Both the position numbers and the translations under genes were made by a program. This document shows, piece by piece, positions 12,360-25,100 of a stretch of 64,000 bases of DNA. This DNA comes from Heterobasidion occidentale (Eukaryota; Basidiomycota; Agaricomycetes; Russulales; Bondarzewiaceae), in the NCBI GenBank assembly GCA_039111635.1, contig JBCAQO010000004.1, positions 1,240,001 through 1,304,000 on the forward strand. Direction: 5' to 3'. Position 1 is the first letter of the stretch. Each line of letters starts with the position of its first letter. A model generated the notes under the pieces. It did not search any database, had not been told where the DNA came from, and worked only from the letters and a program-made list of their open reading frames with translations.

Positions 12360-13922
12360 GTTGATGGGCGAAAGGAAACGAACGGAGTGGGTGGGAGTGA
12401 CCCCTAAAATACGAGATGTGGTACAATCACGGAGTGGCGACTATACAAATACCCGAGGCGATGAATTTCACGTCCTCACAAAAACGCAGTCAAGGCCAGG
12501 TACCTACGGGGCGCCTACTGGGAGCAGGCATCAACGGTCGCACGCGTGTCCTCAAAAGAATGGAGTCGGGAGACGCTAGACGGTGTTCTGGAGGGTGGCC
12601 TGCCCGTGTTTGAGAGAAATGAAGAGGAGACGGAGTCGGCGGAGCCCGTGTTTCCAAAGGTAGAAAGTCGCTAGGGGGCAGCCCATTTACGGAATCTGGG
12701 AGAGGTTAGCAACACCTAATATAAACGCCTGCTTCTACGCGAAAATCAGTCGCTCTCGATTCTTCGCTTGGAATCTGCATTCCAAGGCACCGAAGCGGGC
12801 TGCCTCGGCCCGTCTCGTCCCCGGGCGATCGAATCCCATCGCGGAACTTTCTCCACCCCCCCGAAAACTCCGCAACATTTGCCATTTCCGCACGTGCCTG
12901 CCGCCGCTCGACGCCCACATAAAATCAAAACATAGCTTCCCCCTCCTCTCAACACAGTGTTTCGCCCGCATCACCGTAGTCAGCACCCTCTCAACACCCC
13001 CCAGGCGCCCAGGCGCCATCTGCTCACCGTCGTTTCTGGGCATAAACACCGCGGCGCCGGCAGGTGCAGGCGCGGCCTCCGCAGGGGCGACGCATGCAAT
13101 CCCCAAGGAAATTATCGCTTTCACGCGTCGAGGGCTATAGGTTCTATCGTTAGCTTTTCCCGAGTGGGCCTGCGTGCTCGGTTTGTCAAGATCCACTCGA
13201 CCCAGATATCCGTCGAAGACACCCCAGAACAGCAACACATATCCAATTTCCCACACGGGACTCGCGGAAGACTCGAGCACCAATCAGGTTAGCGTCTGCT
13301 GAATGTATGATGCAACGTCCCTTTCAGGTGATTTTTACTTCTATCATCCTTCCCAGGAACAACAAAGGATCAAGGTCGCCAGCATTCGCTTGCGCTCCAT
13401 AGTTGTTCCAACCTATCCAGCGTTCTCCATTCTCGCGGGGTGTCCTGGGGTTTCCCAGCAGGGGTGCGTATATCTGAATGTGGCCACCGCCGGGTCCGCA
13501 GGCGGTCGGGTAAAGCAGGCTGCTGAACTATCTTGAACTATGACGGTGGATATATGAAATTGAGCAGCGAGCCTGCTGCGCCGAGGTGCCTTGATCGCCC
13601 GAAGACGATATCGGTAGACGTCACGGGGGAGCGATGCCCTCCGAATGCATCCGATCGTTTCGCATGTTCTGCCGTCGGCACCGCACCCCTGCACCGGCAC
13701 CGCACAGCTTTCCAGTCGGTCCCGTTAGAGAGCTCGACATGAGAACGTTGACTACTCCTCGACTCCACACACAACTCGGCGCATCCAATTTCAAAATCGA
13801 TGAGCAATACGGAAGCCTGATGCCTCAAAGTCATGAATTACACGCGATGCGCTATGAGAACCCAGCCGTACGCGACTTGTCACGGGGCATTGTACGCCCT
13901 CCTGTCTCCCGCGCTAAAGCAA
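12360..13922. other. Region between the APSES gene and ornithine decarboxylase
   Basis: This holds the 5' flank of the APSES gene and the 3' flank of ornithine decarboxylase. A 182-codon minus frame at 12735-13283 is Gly/Arg/Ala-rich with no recognisable domain, and I do not count it as a gene. There are pyrimidine and C-rich tracts near 12850 and 12990. I see no RNA gene. Confidence 0.45.
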
Positions 13923-15515
13923 TTAGTCGTGGACCGCCGCGGCCGCTACAGCCTTGAGGACCCTGCGTGTCTCCGCAGAGCCAGGCCCGCCTCCCGTCGT
14001 GTAGGTCACATGGCTGACCTCGAACCCGTTGAATTGACTGGCCGCGCACAATGTGTACGCTCCCATGTTATCAAAACCAAGCCAATCTCCTACCCGGAGC
14101 GTAGCCGGCAGCAGCGTCACCGGGCACACGCAATCAATGGAATCGCAGGTGGGCCCCCAGACGCTGCTCGGGTTCAACGGCTCGGTCGAAGGGACGTGGA
14201 AAGACCCGTTGAGGGACAGTACGTATGGGTGCACCTTCTGATGATCGAACAGGATGCAGTTGAAGGCACCGTACACGCCGTCATTGATGTAGTCTGTGCG
14301 AGAAAAAGTGGCAGATCATGAGCAACCAAGAACGAGAGCATATGGATCAGACAGCGTACACATAACCGTCGGCTGATCGTTGCTGCCATCCTGAGCTGTT
14401 ACCTCGTGCTCTGTGTCCGTCAACGGACCACGACGGGCAATCACGTTCGCCGCCAGACTGAACGCGCGGGAAACGTAGTATCTGCCCGGCTCGGCGATTA
14501 TTCGGAGGTTCCGGCGGTCCGGAAAGTAGCTGTGGAGCGCGTCCCTTAAGATGGCAGCCGTCGCTTCGAAATTCCCGTCCTCGAATCCGCCGCCGACGTC
14601 TAGTAATTGAAAAGTGTACCCCGCTTGGAGGCCCATATCAAACGCCGCGCGTGCCCGCATAACGGCATCGGAAAACGCGGAAGAGTCGTAGCAGCCGCTG
14701 CCCACATGGAAGCTGATACCGATGACATCTAGGTCTAGCTCCTTAGCCTTCGCGAGAAGACCGGGGACGGTCACAAGCGGTGCACCAAACTTCAGGCCGA
14801 GGCGGCATAAGCTTTTGGAGTCGTCGGTAAGAATGCGAAGGACGAGCTTGGCCGCAGAGTTCGCGCGCGCGACCTTGTACAGCTCGTCTGCGTTGTCGAA
14901 AGTCATCATGTGTACACCAGCTTTGGCCGCATTCTTGATGAAAGATGTCGCCTTGCAAGGGTTTGCAAATATGATACGAGAAGGATCAATGCCAAGCTTT
15001 AGCACCTGGAAAATTTCCCCATTGGAAGCACAGTCGAAACCCGTCCCTAGTCCAGAGAGCAGGCGGAGGACGTAGGGGTCAGGATTGCATTTTACAGCTG
15101 TGGCTCGCAATCAGATGAAAGTTCCCAAGCTGTTATCTGCGCGGCACACACCGTAAAAGGGCTCGACTTCGGGGAGACACCGTTTCCAGCGCTCATGCTG
15201 CCTGTAGACATAGCTCAGGTCCGCCACGAAGAAAGCCTTTTCCGCGTCAGGTTCATGATCGGCTGCAAGACGGGCCGCTGTCATGATTCCATTTCTCAGA
15301 TGGACATCAGGGTGACCCCTTTCAAGTGGTACTAGATCATCGAAGAGGACGTTGTCGGTCGTTTCATCGTCGTCGCTAGAGATAAGAGAGGGGTTTGAGT
15401 GTAATAGGGTGTTGGTCGGCCATGTCGGCAGATTTTCGGCGCCGCAAGTGGTTGAAGACGCATTCAGGTGCAGGTCAACTGCATACGGCAGGGGGAGGAA
15501 GTCGATTTGGGACAT
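13923..15515 (-). CDS. Ornithine decarboxylase
   Basis: This PLP enzyme turns ornithine into putrescine, the first committed step of polyamine synthesis. It belongs to the fold-III decarboxylases. The ATG at 15515 gives MSQIDFLPLPYAVDLHL and about 120 residues before EVEPFY. A 50-nt intron splits the codon just before AVKCNPDP, which holds the PLP lysine. Other family marks are GTGFDCASNGEI, RIIFANPCKATSFI, ISFHVGSGCYD, TFQLLDVGGGFEDG, IIAEPGRYYVSRAFSLA and the catalytic-Cys block VWGPTCDSIDCV. The final exon starts near YINDGVYGAFNCILFDHQ, after a second intron at about 14290-14365. The stop is at 13923. All key residues are present, so it should be active. Length is about 500 residues, slightly long because of the N-terminal extension. 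Antizyme control is expected for the family but not visible here. Confidence 0.96.
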
Positions 15516-16877
15516 TTCTGTCTGATGTGTTTCGGGGGTATCAACGAGAATGCTTTCGTCAGATTCTAGTTCGGTGGGAATAAGTTCAGAAGTTGGATAG
15601 TCTATCGAGCAATCGAGGCACGTCGTGGTTGAAGCGGTTACGTGGTAAACCCGATGTACCGAGCCTGCACCGCCGCGGTTTTGGTTGGGAACCGGGCGGA
15701 CTAGGACGGTAGCGACGAGGTTTAGTTCAGTCGGTGAATGTTCCCCGCTGCGGAGCGAGGATGAGGTTGGTGTCGAGGGAAATTGAGGGAGTGAAACGAA
15801 GAAGGAGAATGAGATGGTGTGGAGAAGTGTGATTCGTGTGCGTGTGGAGAGTCCTGTCAGGGGGGTTCACCTTGACGACGTCGTATGTGAGGCTTCACGC
15901 GTTCATAGAAAGAAATGGATGTTCGCTCACCACGAACAGAAGACCACCTATGATAGATGAACAAAGGGAGCGAAAGCGAGTGAGAAATGGCGCGTGTTGA
16001 GCCACTAGCTGATACGCACTCGAGGGTCAACAGACGAAGATCGTCGTTTCTCTCCTGGTCGGTAATGGTGGCACAGACTGTTTCTGTGTCGTGTCAGGCA
16101 GTCACGACGACAGAGTTCAAGAGGGGATGGAAGTGAAACTGGAACGAATCGCGTTGAGTTCGTTGGTTCGTTGGTTGCTGGAGTCGAAAAATTGTAATCG
16201 ATGTGTATAGTATGGGTAGCTCCGACCGAGAGTGGCATCAAATTGACACTCCGACCCCGCGAGACTGCATTGGACTTGTGGCATCGTCTCGAGATGAAGG
16301 GTTTCCGAGTCGAGGCAAGCACGATCAATTCATGTACAGTGTTGTGCAATTCTTCCGACCAGGCACCGACATCTAGCCTTTAAGAGGGTAGAGCATTCTC
16401 GATTTCGCCGGCGTTGAAGCTTTGAAGAGCTTCCATTACAAGAAGTTTTTGGACTATACTGACTCGACAGATTAAGAGATGAAGACAGAATATCGGCGCC
16501 AGATGAGCTGTCATGATTCAGATCTTTCCCGAAGGTTATACCTGCCATTTTGGCTCCCCACAAACCTCTTGTGGATCATTCATGAGTGACAGGACAATTT
16601 GGACCGACGCTGACAGTTTTCTAGAAGTCAGTGGAAAAGGTAGGTAGTGCGGATGGTGCACTCACTGTGTCTGACAACTTGATCTGGAATCACGTCATTG
16701 TCCCAGCGACAGGTAATTTTCCCAAGCTTAGCCCAGTGTCGTGAATCTCTCGAGCATATTAAAATAATGCGAGAGTGCGAGGAATTGCGATGGCAGAGTT
16801 TCTTCTCAAAAGGTGCGTATGGAACATATATTCATAGCTATAAATTTTACATCTCACACACCGCAAAAAGGGCTGAC
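15516..16877. other. 5' flank of ornithine decarboxylase and 3' flank of PTPA
   Basis: No gene is supported here. It should contain the promoter and leader of the decarboxylase. Short frames at 16005-16349 and 16330-16563 (-) carry no domain and do not splice into a longer product. Confidence 0.45.
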
Positions 16878-18340
16878 CTAGGGCGGCGCGCGCGAAAAGG
16901 CATCCCATCGCGCGGGGCTGGGATAGACACCAATCGCAGAAGCGTCGCGGGTTGTAGGGTGAGTAACGTCGCTCCACGGCACAGATGTGGCACTAGTGGC
17001 GTTTGGCAAGGTGGGCGTATTTGACGCCCAGGGTGCCCTGGTGCCAGCAATACTGCCGTCAGCACGAGGCGCCGCGTTTCGAGAAACAGGTGATGCGATT
17101 CTCGCAAGTACGGTATCTCCAGCCTCTGGGTTCCATTCTACGAGGCCGCCGAGAGGTAAGTGCTGCACGACGACTCGCTTTCCGAGCACCTCTGCCTATC
17201 GACGCAGTTGCAATCAATTAAGTGGTCAACGAGGCGGTTGAGATGTGATAAATTTGCACGCGTCGGCATGCTGACTTACTTCGTACATCTTAAACAGTCC
17301 AGAGTTGACCTTTCCCCAGTGTGCAACGCTTGTGGCGATAGAGTACAGCTGAGAGGAGTGCTCGTGGAAAGGACCGTGCTTGACTTCGTGTATGCGCATA
17401 ATCGACATGAAGTACAAGTTCGTGGCAGGTAGAGGCGGTCTCAGTACAGCGTTCACGGGTATTTCGGTCTGGTCTATGGTTACAACGCATGCCATCATCA
17501 ACGTCGCCATCAGACTCGCCGAGCAAATGACAGAGCACGTACCTCGAAGTTGCGCGCTGCCAAACATATACCCGAGAAAATGCGAGTCGTCTAGGCCCCA
17601 GACACCATGACTACCCGCAGGCTCAAGCTTGTACACGTCCTGCAGACGCCAACAGACCCTGAGATACCGGATGAAGATATCAAATACAATTTGGCGTTCC
17701 TCGTCAGGATCGGATCGCAGGAACCGGATGAGTGTCAGGCAGAGCAGAAACAGCGCGAACGAAGTCTCGTGGCCCGTTCCATAGTCCATCCGAACAAAAG
17801 ATCCAAAAGCTGTCAGGAGATACGGTTTGAGATGCGGGATTGCGGGGTGGAATTGCGGGGAAAGTAGCGAAGACAAGAGACCGTCCGCGCGCTATGCCAG
17901 CCGAGCTGAGTGACGATCTGCGCTTCGATGGAGATGCGCAGGCTCACATCCTCTAACCGTTTTCCCCATGTTCGAAACGCAAGGTTCCCGAACCTCTGCG
18001 GTGTCGACAGGGGTGGTATCTCATCTATCCAGAGATCCAATTGATCAAGCAGGCCGATGACCGCGTTCACAGCCTAAGAAGATCGATAAGCGCCGTGTCA
18101 CTAGCCCTGAAATTGTATAAAGTTCACCTCGCTTGGGGATAAACTTGACCATGGGAGAGAATGCCCAACAACTGCTTCATTCAAACGGCGTAGGAATAAT
18201 CCGTAGTCTTGATACCCGCGCGTCTGTCTCCACAAAGAAACATCAGAATCTGTGTGTATCTTTTGCGTGGGAGAAGGGATGAGACGAAGAGCTTCGCCGA
18301 TAGGTATATGTCGTAGAGCTGGGGGTTGAGTGGATGCCAT
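16878..18340 (-). CDS. PP2A phosphatase activator, PTPA/Rrd family
   Basis: This peptidyl-prolyl isomerase-like chaperone activates the PP2A catalytic subunit, as yeast Rrd1/Rrd2 do. The chosen start is the ATG at 18340 (MASTQPPALRHIP); an in-frame ATG at 18379 is an alternative. Exon 1 carries SDVSLWRQTRGYQDYGLFLR. The next has AVNAVIGLLDQLDLWIDEIP and FGNLAFRTWGKRLED. The core exon reads PYLLTAFGSFVRMDYGTGHE and then RLQDVYKLEPAGSHGVWGLD. Later come NLYFMSIMRIHEVKHGPFHE and HWGKVNSGLFKMY. The last exon holds GKRVVVQHLPLGGLVEWN, followed by a Pro/Ala/Ser-rich tail. The stop is at 16878. Five to six introns are inferred. Conserved blocks are complete. Whether it matches Rrd1 or Rrd2 was not decided. 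Confidence 0.94.
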
Positions 18341-18716
18341 GAACAGGCTAACCTCTGTGTTGAGGTTGTTGAAGCACAAGGAGAGCGGTGGGAGCCTTTG
18401 TGGCTGTCGTACATCACGGTCAGGGGATCTCAGATCTCAGTAACTAATCCAGTGCCGCCTAAATCCTGCCTCTCACCACCACGCAGCCACGCTTGAAGCT
18501 TGAAGAGTGCTCAAATCACCAAATATCAAAAGGAGTCTCCTTTTCACCGATCGTACGTCTAAGACGTGTGCAATTAGGCTAATCAACTTTGTCTGACTAG
18601 TCCGGTCTGACCGAACCCCACCCCCCTACTCATCTTGGATTATGTATTCCGAAGGCTTTAGCAGTAGATGCGAGAATGACAATGGCTGGGCGTTGTCTTC
18701 TGGACGCCTTCGGCGG
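18341..18716. other. Intergenic, PTPA upstream region
   Basis: The 5' flank of the PTPA gene and 3' flank of the ankyrin-MYND gene. Nothing else is seen. Confidence 0.5.
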
Positions 18717-19574
18717 TTACTGGGCTTTACATGTCATCTTGTGCTTCTTCCAGTCTGATTTCTGGCAAGCCCTGGGCGGAGCGCAATACTTGACCTTTTT
18801 GCATCTCCCACAGGCCAAAAGCTTCCCGCCATCCACAGACTCCTCCTTCGCACAGAAGCTACAAATCTTCCCGATCAACTGTTCCCTTCTCGCGTCCTCC
18901 TCCCTCACTATCCGAATCAGCTCTTTGCTCATGCCTCTCCTCTCACTGGTCAGCGCGAGCGACCTCACGCTGATCCCGTCGTTGTCATGAATGTCGGCAT
19001 TCCCTCCATGCTCGAGCCACCACCGCAGCGCCGCCTCTTTCTTCCGGATCAGCGCACGGTCACCCGGGTTCCAGACTGTGGCGCTTCCGTGCCCACAAGT
19101 CCCCCCGTACCGATCGCGCGCGTTGATGTCTCCCCCAGCTGCGCACAGGATCTCCGCGAACTCTAGGTCAAATGACGGGTACGTCGCGAGCGAATGCACA
19201 AGCGCCGTCGTGCCTGAGACATCGCGCCCGTCGACCGGCACACCTGCTGTCAGAGCTAGCCAACGCACAACGTCAAGCTGTTTCTTGTGCAACGCTGGCT
19301 GAATGATCGAGCCCAGCAGGAGAACGGAATAGATGGGGGTCTTTGTCGCCCCGTAGCGGAGGCGGTCGATCTCAGCTACTGCCTCTTGAGCTCCCAGACG
19401 CTTGACGCGGTCGTTGAAGTCTTCCTTGACATAGGCAAGGTCGCCATGGATAACATGATACCCAAAGACATCGAGATCCTCGCGTGGTTCCATGGTTATG
19501 CTTGTGAAGTACGTCCTGAGGCGCTGGGATTCTACGCCTTTGAGAGGTTCATCTCTGTATTGCAAAATTCGCAT
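18717..19574 (-). CDS. Ankyrin-repeat protein with C-terminal MYND zinc finger
   Basis: This is a single-exon frame of 285 codons. Two or three ankyrin-like units are visible: KKQLDVVRWLALTAGVPVDG, then SGTTALVHSLATYPSFDLEF, then NARDRYGG and RWWLEHGGNADIHDNDG. At about residues 238-282 is a MYND finger, CSFCAKEESVDGGKLLACGR, then CKKVKYCAPPRACQKSDWKK and HKMTCKAQ. The spacing fits two bound zinc ions. Such fingers bind proline-rich partners and are common in fungal ankyrin proteins of unknown role. The true start may be the ATG at 19493 (MEPREDLDVFGYH), since the first 27 residues are not family-like. No signal peptide or membrane segment is present. The domains are sure, the function is not. 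Confidence 0.85.
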   Translation of the reverse strand: MRILQYRDEPLKGVESQRLRTYFTSITMEPREDLDVFGYHVIHGDLAYVKEDFNDRVKRLGAQEAVAEIDRLRYGATKTPIYSVLLLGSIIQPALHKKQLDVVRWLALTAGVPVDGRDVSGTTALVHSLATYPSFDLEFAEILCAAGGDINARDRYGGTCGHGSATVWNPGDRALIRKKEAALRWWLEHGGNADIHDNDGISVRSLALTSERRGMSKELIRIVREEDARREQLIGKICSFCAKEESVDGGKLLACGRCKKVKYCAPPRACQKSDWKKHKMTCKAQ

Positions 19575-20083
19575 GTCAGCACCATCTGAAATAACGAACT
19601 TACTTATATAATCTACGTGGCTATTAATTCTTCGATCGGTCTATATGGCAAGGTTTGGATGTTTGGGTGGCAGTGTGATGGGTGTCGCATCATGGTGTCA
19701 GTGGGCGAAAAACGTACCTACCGGCCCCAGAGCCAAGTTCTGCAAGGAGGCGACTAGCTGCCAGAAAGCTCATGATAGCTGATCTTTATCCGAGTCTTGG
19801 TTTCCACCAAGACTTGATTTGGATGGCGAAGAAAAATGCAAAGGATGTTGAACCAACACTTGGAGAGAAGGGACGTTTTGGCACGTGGCCAGCCCTCGCG
19901 TTATATGCGAAGCTTAAAACCTCTTAAAACTCGTCAAATTCCAGAATCAAGAACAAGAAACGATCAAAAGAGTACACGAAAACAGCTTGCGATCTAAGTA
20001 TACACGAGCGTACCGACATCCGCACATAGCATACCATCCGGCGAAACGGTGCTAGCCAACCAAAACCCCCGCGCACAATCCAA
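19575..20083. other. Intergenic, nothing recognised
   Basis: Flanks of the ankyrin-MYND and glutaredoxin genes. An 81-codon + frame at 19682-19927 has no domain features and is not called. Confidence 0.5.
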
Positions 20084-20944
20084 TCAAGCTAGTATCTCCT
20101 TCAGTTCTCCGTTCTCTACCATCTCTTGTACGATGTCCAAGCCGCCAACGAACTCACCCTTGATGATTAATTGGGGGAACGTCGGCCAGTTGTTCAAGAC
20201 CTTCAAGCCTAAGAATAGCACGAGGCCTGTTAGAGAATATACCAAGAATAAAGCGATACGTGTGAAAGCCTACCAGATCGCACGCTCTCGTCCGACAGGA
20301 TATCAAAATGGGTGAATTCGACGCCCTGATCCTTCAGCAGAGCGACCGTCCTTCTGGAAAATCCGCAACGCGGGGCGTCCGGAGAACCTTTCATGAACAG
20401 TACTACATTGCTCTTCTCCATGAGCCCCTTCAGCCGGGCATTGAGTTCCTCTTGCGACTCTTCTTTCTCAAGTCCGTAAGAGTTGTGCGCCGTAGCGGGG
20501 ATTTGGTTTGTGTGTGCGAGCGGGTGGACGGAGGATGGTGGACGGACGTGATTTGCGATCGAGCTGGTCAAGGTAGCTGCGTCGGCACCAGATATACGTC
20601 CAAGTAGCGTATGTCCCTGCAGGTGACATGGACCCACCCTGATGAACAGGTGCATTTGCACGGCCAAAAAAACAGGTGCTCACCCGCAACATGATAAAGG
20701 TTGGAACCGCCTCGATCTCAAATGACTCGGAAATGTCGCTTTGTGATTCGGCTTCTACGTGAAGCACTAGCAGCTGAGGATACTTCTTGGCGAGTTCCAA
20801 CACTACTTCGTTCATCTGAGCACATGGGGCCGCCCAAGGTGCCCAGAAATTGATGAGGGACACTCGGTTGAGGTCCGCCGACAGGAGAGATTGAAAGTGC
20901 TCTGGAGAAGTGATCTCATTGTAGTTCGAGGGGAACGAGGACAT
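20084..20944 (-). CDS. Monothiol glutaredoxin Grx3/Grx4 type
   Basis: This cytosolic/nuclear multidomain monothiol glutaredoxin binds a [2Fe-2S] cluster with glutathione and takes part in iron signalling and iron-sulfur trafficking. The ATG at 20944 gives [20 protein letters not shown]. Residues of about 10-100 form a thioredoxin-like domain with FWAPWAAPC, where the first active Cys is Ala as is usual in this family, and [12 protein letters not shown]. After a 50-60 nt intron and a linker comes the glutaredoxin domain: [20 protein letters not shown], with the active CGFS, then [19 protein letters not shown] second intron leads to [18 protein letters not shown] and [18 protein letters not shown], ending at 20084. 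Length is about 240 residues, normal for the single-Grx fungal form. The motif set is complete. Confidence 0.96.
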
Positions 20945-22114
20945 GATTTTGGGGCTTTTATACAAGTTAGATTGAGGAACAGGAAGTGATCGTGAGGAGA
21001 GGTATACACCGGTATACAAGCTGTGTCTGTCGGGCAAAGGAGAGTCAGCACCGAGCTCCTTATCTGACAACAGATCGCGTCATTCTAGTTATCAAATGAC
21101 CTTATCCAGAAAATAATTTAATCTAATCAGATCCGACCTTGCTTCCAGCTTCGACAAGTCACCAGCATATAGACTACACGCACCGTCCACAGTGCCGACT
21201 ACTTATCCCCGTCAACTGTTCTCGCTGAGTGTCGTTTGTGTACTTTGACGTGTTTCTTCGTATTTCATTTCTCACACTGACACTACACTTCCTAAAAAAT
21301 GCATGGTAGCACAGGCTACTCTGGTATGATGTTATATTGTTATATGTCCCGCCAGAGCTACAATTGGTTGCTCACAAGTGAACTGTTCGAACGCAATTGC
21401 TTCGAGCTCAACTGTAATTCAGAATTGAGTCAATAAACTTAACCAACACAGCTACCTGGGAATGACTCCAATCCCGATCCCAACGTAGCTCAAAGTACTC
21501 ATCGCTGGGAAAGAGTATCACAGGTTCCCACTATAACTCAGTCAAGACAGCAAGTCTTCGGTGGTCAGGTCGGCCAGGTCCACGGAGAGCGTTTCAAGTC
21601 TCGCATTCTACACTCAAGGGCGGCTTAATGCTCTCCGCGCAATCTTTAGATGCTTTTGGCCTCGGTGCATGCACGCATCATCAATTTGCTCCTTAATTTA
21701 TCCCTCCTCTTTATGATCGCAAGACACAAGTGAGTCCACGCGTCGAGGCCACTCGAGAGGCCGCTATTCGAGTGCACAAATCGCAAATCTCGACCACCCA
21801 GCTAGGGAGAAGCTTGTAAGCTAGGCGATGCATTACAATATTTTACGATGGATCCTTGCCGGGCATAATTGTGATGGCGTAGCTCCTGCAGAATCACAGT
21901 GCGTTATATTCATATCAACAATGTATCACAAACAATATACAAAGCTGCCTAGCAAGAACAAATTCGAGCATGTTTAACTTTGAGGAGGCAGTGTGAAATC
22001 GGAAGTTAATAAGTACATGGTGACGATGACTGAGGGTAAAATGCAACGCAGCGCGAAGATCATCGAGGTATGCGCGTTGTGAGCAGCCATATCTTCGGAC
22101 CTCGCACTGACACA
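20945..22114. other. Intergenic, AT-richer stretch
   Basis: No coding segment, repeat or RNA gene could be supported between the glutaredoxin start and the CHAT gene stop. It contains the glutaredoxin promoter region. Confidence 0.5.
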
Positions 22115-25100
22115 CTACAATCCATAATGCACGAATGGCACCCAGCGGACAAAAGATCCATTACCATACTCAGCGCGTAGCTTATTGACAGCGAGATGGA
22201 GTGCTCGAGCGGCCTCTGTGGTGTCAGGGGATGAGCCATCGTCGTTATTTCGGAAAAGGTGGCCATAGAACTCGTTCGTAACCTTGGGACCATCGTCATC
22301 ATAAATCGACCTGTGCACTCATTGAGATTAAGTCAATGACGGGGACGAAAATGATCCCTACCATATAGTTGCAACCACCCCACGGAATCCAGAGAACAAC
22401 ATTGTTGCTGCAAGATGGAAAGCTTCATCAGGAAGATTTGCATCTCCCATAGCAGTCTGACATGCACTGAGAAATATCAAGGAAGCATTTGGCAAAGGTT
22501 GTGTCATGATTCGGGAGATCTTTAAGGGCCCATCATCTAGGAGCACTGCGCTCTCCAACGGACTGTCTAGATCTTGTATTCCATGGCATGCAAGGTGACT
22601 GATCGAAGCTTCAGAAAGATGAGAGAGAACCGTCTCTACTCCAGATGATGGAGAGCCGTCCCCACCTAGCTTGACAAGCGAAGAGGCAGGAACATGTCTC
22701 TCGATCTGTCGCATCTCTTCACGGGTTTGGGGTAATGGGGTATGACCCTGAGTTACGGGTTGTATGGCAACCAGCATCTTGAAGGAACCCGTCGTTGGCG
22801 CCGGCGGATGAACGAGGAGAGAGCTGAGCGTAGGTGCGTAAGACGATACCATGTAATCTGACGCATTTTCCACAGGGCCCATCTCCGTGTCATATATACC
22901 AGCGGCATGAATCGGCAGGAGGGCAAGCAACCCAGTTGAGCACCACCAGACACGCGGGGGTGATGTAGACCTCTGAAAGCATAGAATTGAGCGCAAGGAA
23001 TAATTGTGATAAATAAAGTCCTACCTCAAGTTTGAGACAGCGGATCACTGGCTGAACTATAAATGCCCAAAGTGTCGCTAGAACGCTGCGAAAGATATCA
23101 TCGGTGCTTTGAGTCTTTATCCGGCGAATTCTGCGTCGCCCAAGTCCTTGATCTTTCACTTTGATATGGCGAGCAGTTTGTGTTTTCTCCAAGAGGGCTT
23201 CTAGAGAGGCTTGAAATTCATCTTCGAATGAGCCAAAGCTGTTGAAAACGACACTACGTATGGAGTTGACAAGAACTACCACATTGCGACTTGTCATCTC
23301 GGCGGAAAGTGGAACATGTTCTACACCGGTCGATGTGACAATCAATGCATCGCAAGAGGTGTTATTGGCAGTGAGAAGGACAATGGGGCCACGAGCTGCA
23401 GCAGTTTTTATGGAGGCTAGTTTCTTTGGGCGGAGGAAATCCTCGAAATCTTTCAAAGCCCGAACCTGCTCAAGTAGTTCCGACCACTCTTCGTTGAGCT
23501 GACGGAATCGTACTGCCTCCGCTTCCACCGTCATCACTGCCTGTGTGTCGCCGCGGATTGGACTAGAGCCTTGGTGGAATGAGGTCCTCTCAAGAGCGCG
23601 GGAAATATACTGCAGCTTCTGCGCGAGTTCTGGGGAGGCTAGACGAAGGTCATCGAAAGACGTACGAAGCCGAAGTGCCTGGGACCAGAAAATAGATCTG
23701 CCCTCTTCGAGCATCTCAACGGCCTGATCAAACTGGCGCAAGCGAATGGCACAAGCAGCAGCATCACCAACAAACCCACGTCTTCCTAAGCGGTCAGTCA
23801 ATAATTGATGGCGGGATGCGATATCCGAAGCAAGCATTGCAACACGGGGAAAAAGTTGAATTGTGGTTTGATATGCTTCCAAGGCAGACGCATGCTTCGC
23901 ATCATCTGCATGCCGCGCCCACGTCTGAGCCGCCCTCAAGCGAGCTAACACAGGGCCTGGCTCTGATGTTACCGCAGCACGAAACGAACTCATAGCTGTA
24001 TCCAATAAAGATGAGTCGGACCTCATGCAGAGATAAGACGCAAAGGTGGCTAGAAACCAACACCGATCAGGATGTGATCCAGGAAGATAGGTGAGGGCTT
24101 CCTGCTGAAGTGAAATGGCCTCCTCGAGGTCATCCATATGACCTGTCTGCCGAAAGCGTGTAGCTAGCACATTTGCGAGGTTGTGCAGTGAACGAGGGCG
24201 GCCAGGACTGGTGGCCGGGAGGAGCATGAGAGTTTCTCTAAAATACACAATTGCGTCTTCGAGATTGCCATCTTGGCCTTCGTGATTGAATTGTGTTAAA
24301 AAGACGGTCCCGAGATTGTTCAACGAGTGTGGCCGACTAGGATGAGGGGCTGGAAATAGTTTCAGGGCGTCCTTATGGAACGAAATTGCTTCTTCTAAGT
24401 CACTAGCTTGACCTTTTCGTTCAAATCGAGTTGAAAGCACATTTGCCAGGTTATTCAACGTCTGCGCGCGATCAGGATGAGGGGTAGGACGGAGATCAAG
24501 AGCTTCGCGGTAAACGACAATGGCCTCTTCTAGGTCATCAGTGCGAACTTTCAGCTCGAACCGCGTCGAGAGCATGTATCCAAGGTTGTGCAACGAGTCT
24601 GAATAATCAAGGTGTTGAGCAGAGCGGAGCACAAGGGCTTCCCGGACCAGTAGGATCGCCTCGTCTAGATCATTAATTTGGCCATTCTGCTCGAATTGCG
24701 TCAAAAGTGCGCTTGCGAGGTTGTTCAAACAGTCAGGACGATCAGGATGTGAAGCAGGTGTCATCAAGAGGGCTTTTTTTAAAAGCAGGACCGCTTCCTC
24801 GAGATCGTAAGCCTTGCCAAGTTGCATGAACCGTGTTAGAAGTACCGTTGCAAGGTTATTCAATAAGCTAGAACGAGCCTGACGTGGAGGGAGAAGTAGT
24901 GTGAGGGCTTCTCTGTGAAACGAAATCGCTTCGTCCAGATCATCACCCCGACCATGCTGCTCAAACCGTGTCATAAGGGCGCTAGCAAGATTATTAAATG
25001 ATTGAAATCGATCAGGATGCTGTGTGGGACGAAGAACAAGAGCTTCACGATAGAGCGAGATGGCCTCGTGTAGATCATCCGCCTCGCCCCTGTGCGCGAA

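Noticed and set aside
12735..13283. 182-codon minus-strand frame
   Set aside because: Gly/Arg/Ala-rich without domain features, in the 5' flank of the APSES gene; likely chance frame in GC-rich DNA.
16005..16563. Two minus frames upstream of ornithine decarboxylase
   Set aside because: No domain, no splice link and overlapping frames; treated as promoter or leader sequence.
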